DNA of 7,099 nucleotides from Planctomycetota bacterium (GTDB lineage Bacteria > Planctomycetota > SZUA-567), in the NCBI GenBank assembly GCA_020861125.1, contig JAJBSZ010000129.1, positions 1-7,099 of the forward strand. Reading direction: 5' to 3'. A model generated the notes under the pieces. It was not told where the DNA came from, did not search any database, and saw only the letters and a program-made list of their open reading frames with translations. Both the position numbers and the translations under genes were made by a program. Positions 5,721 to 7,099 of this stretch are shown here, one piece after another. Position 1 is the first letter of the stretch, and every line of letters starts with the position of its first letter.

Positions 5721-7034
5721 CTACTCCTTGGATTCTTCCAGCATCCGTTTGGCCCATTCCACCGCATCTGCATCGGAAGGGTAGGTCGGACCTTGATCCA
5801 CTATTCTTTCCAGAAATTGGTTCGCCTCTTCCGGGTGTTCGGTATTAAGGAGAATACGGGCGGTGAGGGTGAGCAACTGTACATCGTCCGGGAACGTTTC
5901 CCGCGCGGTTGACAGGATCTCTAGGGCCTTCTTTCCGTTGCCCTCAAGGAAGAGGAGGCTTGCCAAACGAAGAAAGGCATTCTCATCGCCATATCCGGCT
6001 TCAACGGAAGCCGTAAAGCGAGCTTTTGCTTCTTCCTTGTTACCCAGCTCCTGGTTGAACAAGCCAATCAGGGCATTCTGGTTCCACCGTGAGGCTCTGT
6101 TGTCCAGACCCGGGTTTTCAATAAGAAGATCGTAGGATCGGGTTACGAAATCCAGAGCTTCCTGCCAGCGGCGGGCATCCGCGTGGAGCACCCCAAGGTT
6201 GTGCCAGACCTGGTATCGGTCACGGATCACAAGGTCAGAACCCAGCAAGGTTGTATAGGCAGCTATCGCCTTCTCATGTTCACCGGTGGCGATACGGTAA
6301 AAACCGTTCGCCAAATGGAGGAACATGTTGTCGCCACCGAGCGATTCCAGATATGCCATGCCTTTTGCTGCAGTTTCCATGTCACCAGTGATAACCGAAA
6401 GCATTATTCCACGGGCGACGACCTCAAGGTCTGTGGGGTCGTGGGCGAGGAGAGACCGGTAGATTTCGTCTACCTGTTCGTACCATCCAGCCCGACCCAA
6501 GGCAAAGGCGGCGGCCAGCAACATGTCGCGATCGCCGGGAAAGATCTCGAGGCCACGGCGAACATAGTCCATACCGCCATCAAGATCACCGGCATACATG
6601 ATCCTCCAGGCGGCGTAGGAATAGAGCTCGGGAATGCCGGGATTCAATGCCAACGCCTTGTCCCAGTACCCACGGGCGATGGCAAGGTCCTCGTGATGCC
6701 AAATGTCTCCGAGCATTATATACGCAAGGTAATTGTTAGGAGCCAGCGTGACGGCACGTTCCAATATCGAGCGGGCCTTCTCGTACTCCTTAAGACCGTA
6801 ATACACGGCACCGAGAACCATGACGGCCGCGGGTTGGTCAGGATCGACGGCCAGCACCTCCTCCACGAGCTCCTTCGCCTCATGGTAGGAAAAGTTGGCA
6901 AGTGCTTCCACGGCCTGGATAATCCGGTCTTCCTCGCTTGGAGTGCCGTTGTCCTCGGCCGAAGCTGCGTCAGTCCCGAAGCCCAGCCCCAGGGCAACCA
7001 TAACTGCAACCACGGGTATGCAGTTGAGTTTCAC
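5721..7034 (-). CDS. Exported TPR-repeat protein
   Basis: Tetratricopeptide repeats form helical scaffolds for protein-protein contacts; no enzyme domain is seen. From GTG 7034 the protein has 437 residues. An N-terminal signal peptide (1-26: basic start, hydrophobic core, ASA cleavage motif) points to Sec export and a periplasmic or envelope location. There is no lipobox, and the only Cys is in the signal peptide. Repeats run through nearly all the mature protein. The clearest are about 68-100 (LGAVYYGLKEYEKA), 277-304 (NLGVLHADARRWQEAL), 319-347, 353-384 and 386-414. A longer frame starting at GTG 7079 adds 15 residues (MKQYLLFPEH...) that would spoil the signal peptide and has no ribosome binding site, so the inner GTG is preferred. 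A TATATAAC stretch at the right window edge might be a -10 box, but any -35 lies outside. Specific role unknown. It ends 105 bases from the convergent LigD-family gene and has no obvious link to it. Confidence 0.85.
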   Translation of the reverse strand: MKLNCIPVVAVMVALGLGFGTDAASAEDNGTPSEEDRIIQAVEALANFSYHEAKELVEEVLAVDPDQPAAVMVLGAVYYGLKEYEKARSILERAVTLAPNNYLAYIMLGDIWHHEDLAIARGYWDKALALNPGIPELYSYAAWRIMYAGDLDGGMDYVRRGLEIFPGDRDMLLAAAFALGRAGWYEQVDEIYRSLLAHDPTDLEVVARGIMLSVITGDMETAAKGMAYLESLGGDNMFLHLANGFYRIATGEHEKAIAAYTTLLGSDLVIRDRYQVWHNLGVLHADARRWQEALDFVTRSYDLLIENPGLDNRASRWNQNALIGLFNQELGNKEEAKARFTASVEAGYGDENAFLRLASLLFLEGNGKKALEILSTARETFPDDVQLLTLTARILLNTEHPEEANQFLERIVDQGPTYPSDADAVEWAKRMLEESKE

Positions 7035-7039
7035 TGTTT

Positions 7040-7045
7040 TCCTTT
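7040..7045 (-). promoter_or_regulatory. Ribosome binding site fixing the GTG start
   Basis: On the minus strand AAAGGA lies five bases before GTG 7034. The alternative in-frame GTG at 7079 has no comparable purine-rich sequence before it. Together with the signal peptide that begins exactly at 7034, this decides the start of the TPR protein. Confidence 0.65.
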
Positions 7046-7099
7046 GAAAGTGTTCTGGGAAAAGCAAATACTGTTTCACCGTACGAAGAAGTTATATAT

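Overview
The window is GC-rich, compactly coded bacterial chromosome. Gene content (a purine transformylase without the usual fused cyclohydrolase domain, a PAS/GAF diguanylate cyclase, an NHEJ-type LigD protein, an exported TPR protein) fits a proteobacterium or Desulfobacterota-like lineage. That placement is inferred from family resemblance only. There are no insertion sequences, CRISPR arrays or phage genes.

Layout from left to right. (1) Positions 1-530, minus strand: the front part of an AICAR transformylase (purH-type) gene. It is broken by an in-frame TGA at 81-83 and loses family resemblance near position 50. (2) Positions 531-1096: no convincing protein gene. The minus strand here has a strong sigma70-type promoter (919-946) followed by about 220 nt that can fold into a long closed rod with a central bubble. 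This is a candidate structured RNA, possibly 6S-like. Further stem-loops lie between it and the purH remnant. (3) 1097-1756, plus: rpe, ribulose-phosphate 3-epimerase, with all metal and catalytic residues. (4) 1921-3681, plus: a cytoplasmic diguanylate cyclase with order PAS-GAF-PAS-GGDEF and an intact I-site. (5) 3773-3983, plus: a complete tRNA-Pro(CGG) transcription unit with promoter, tRNA with encoded CCA, and intrinsic terminator. (6) 4131-5615, plus: a LigD-family protein in which the 3'-phosphoesterase domain is joined directly to the primase-polymerase domain, with no ligase domain between. An inverted repeat covers its ribosome binding site. (7) 5721-7034, minus: an exported TPR-repeat protein convergent with the LigD gene, best started at a GTG.

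The genes do not form one operon. They look like single units doing separate jobs: pentose phosphate metabolism, c-di-GMP signalling, translation, DNA end repair, and an envelope scaffold. The most notable points are the ligase-less PE-POL protein, the promoter-driven structured RNA in front of the broken purine gene, and the decay of that gene.
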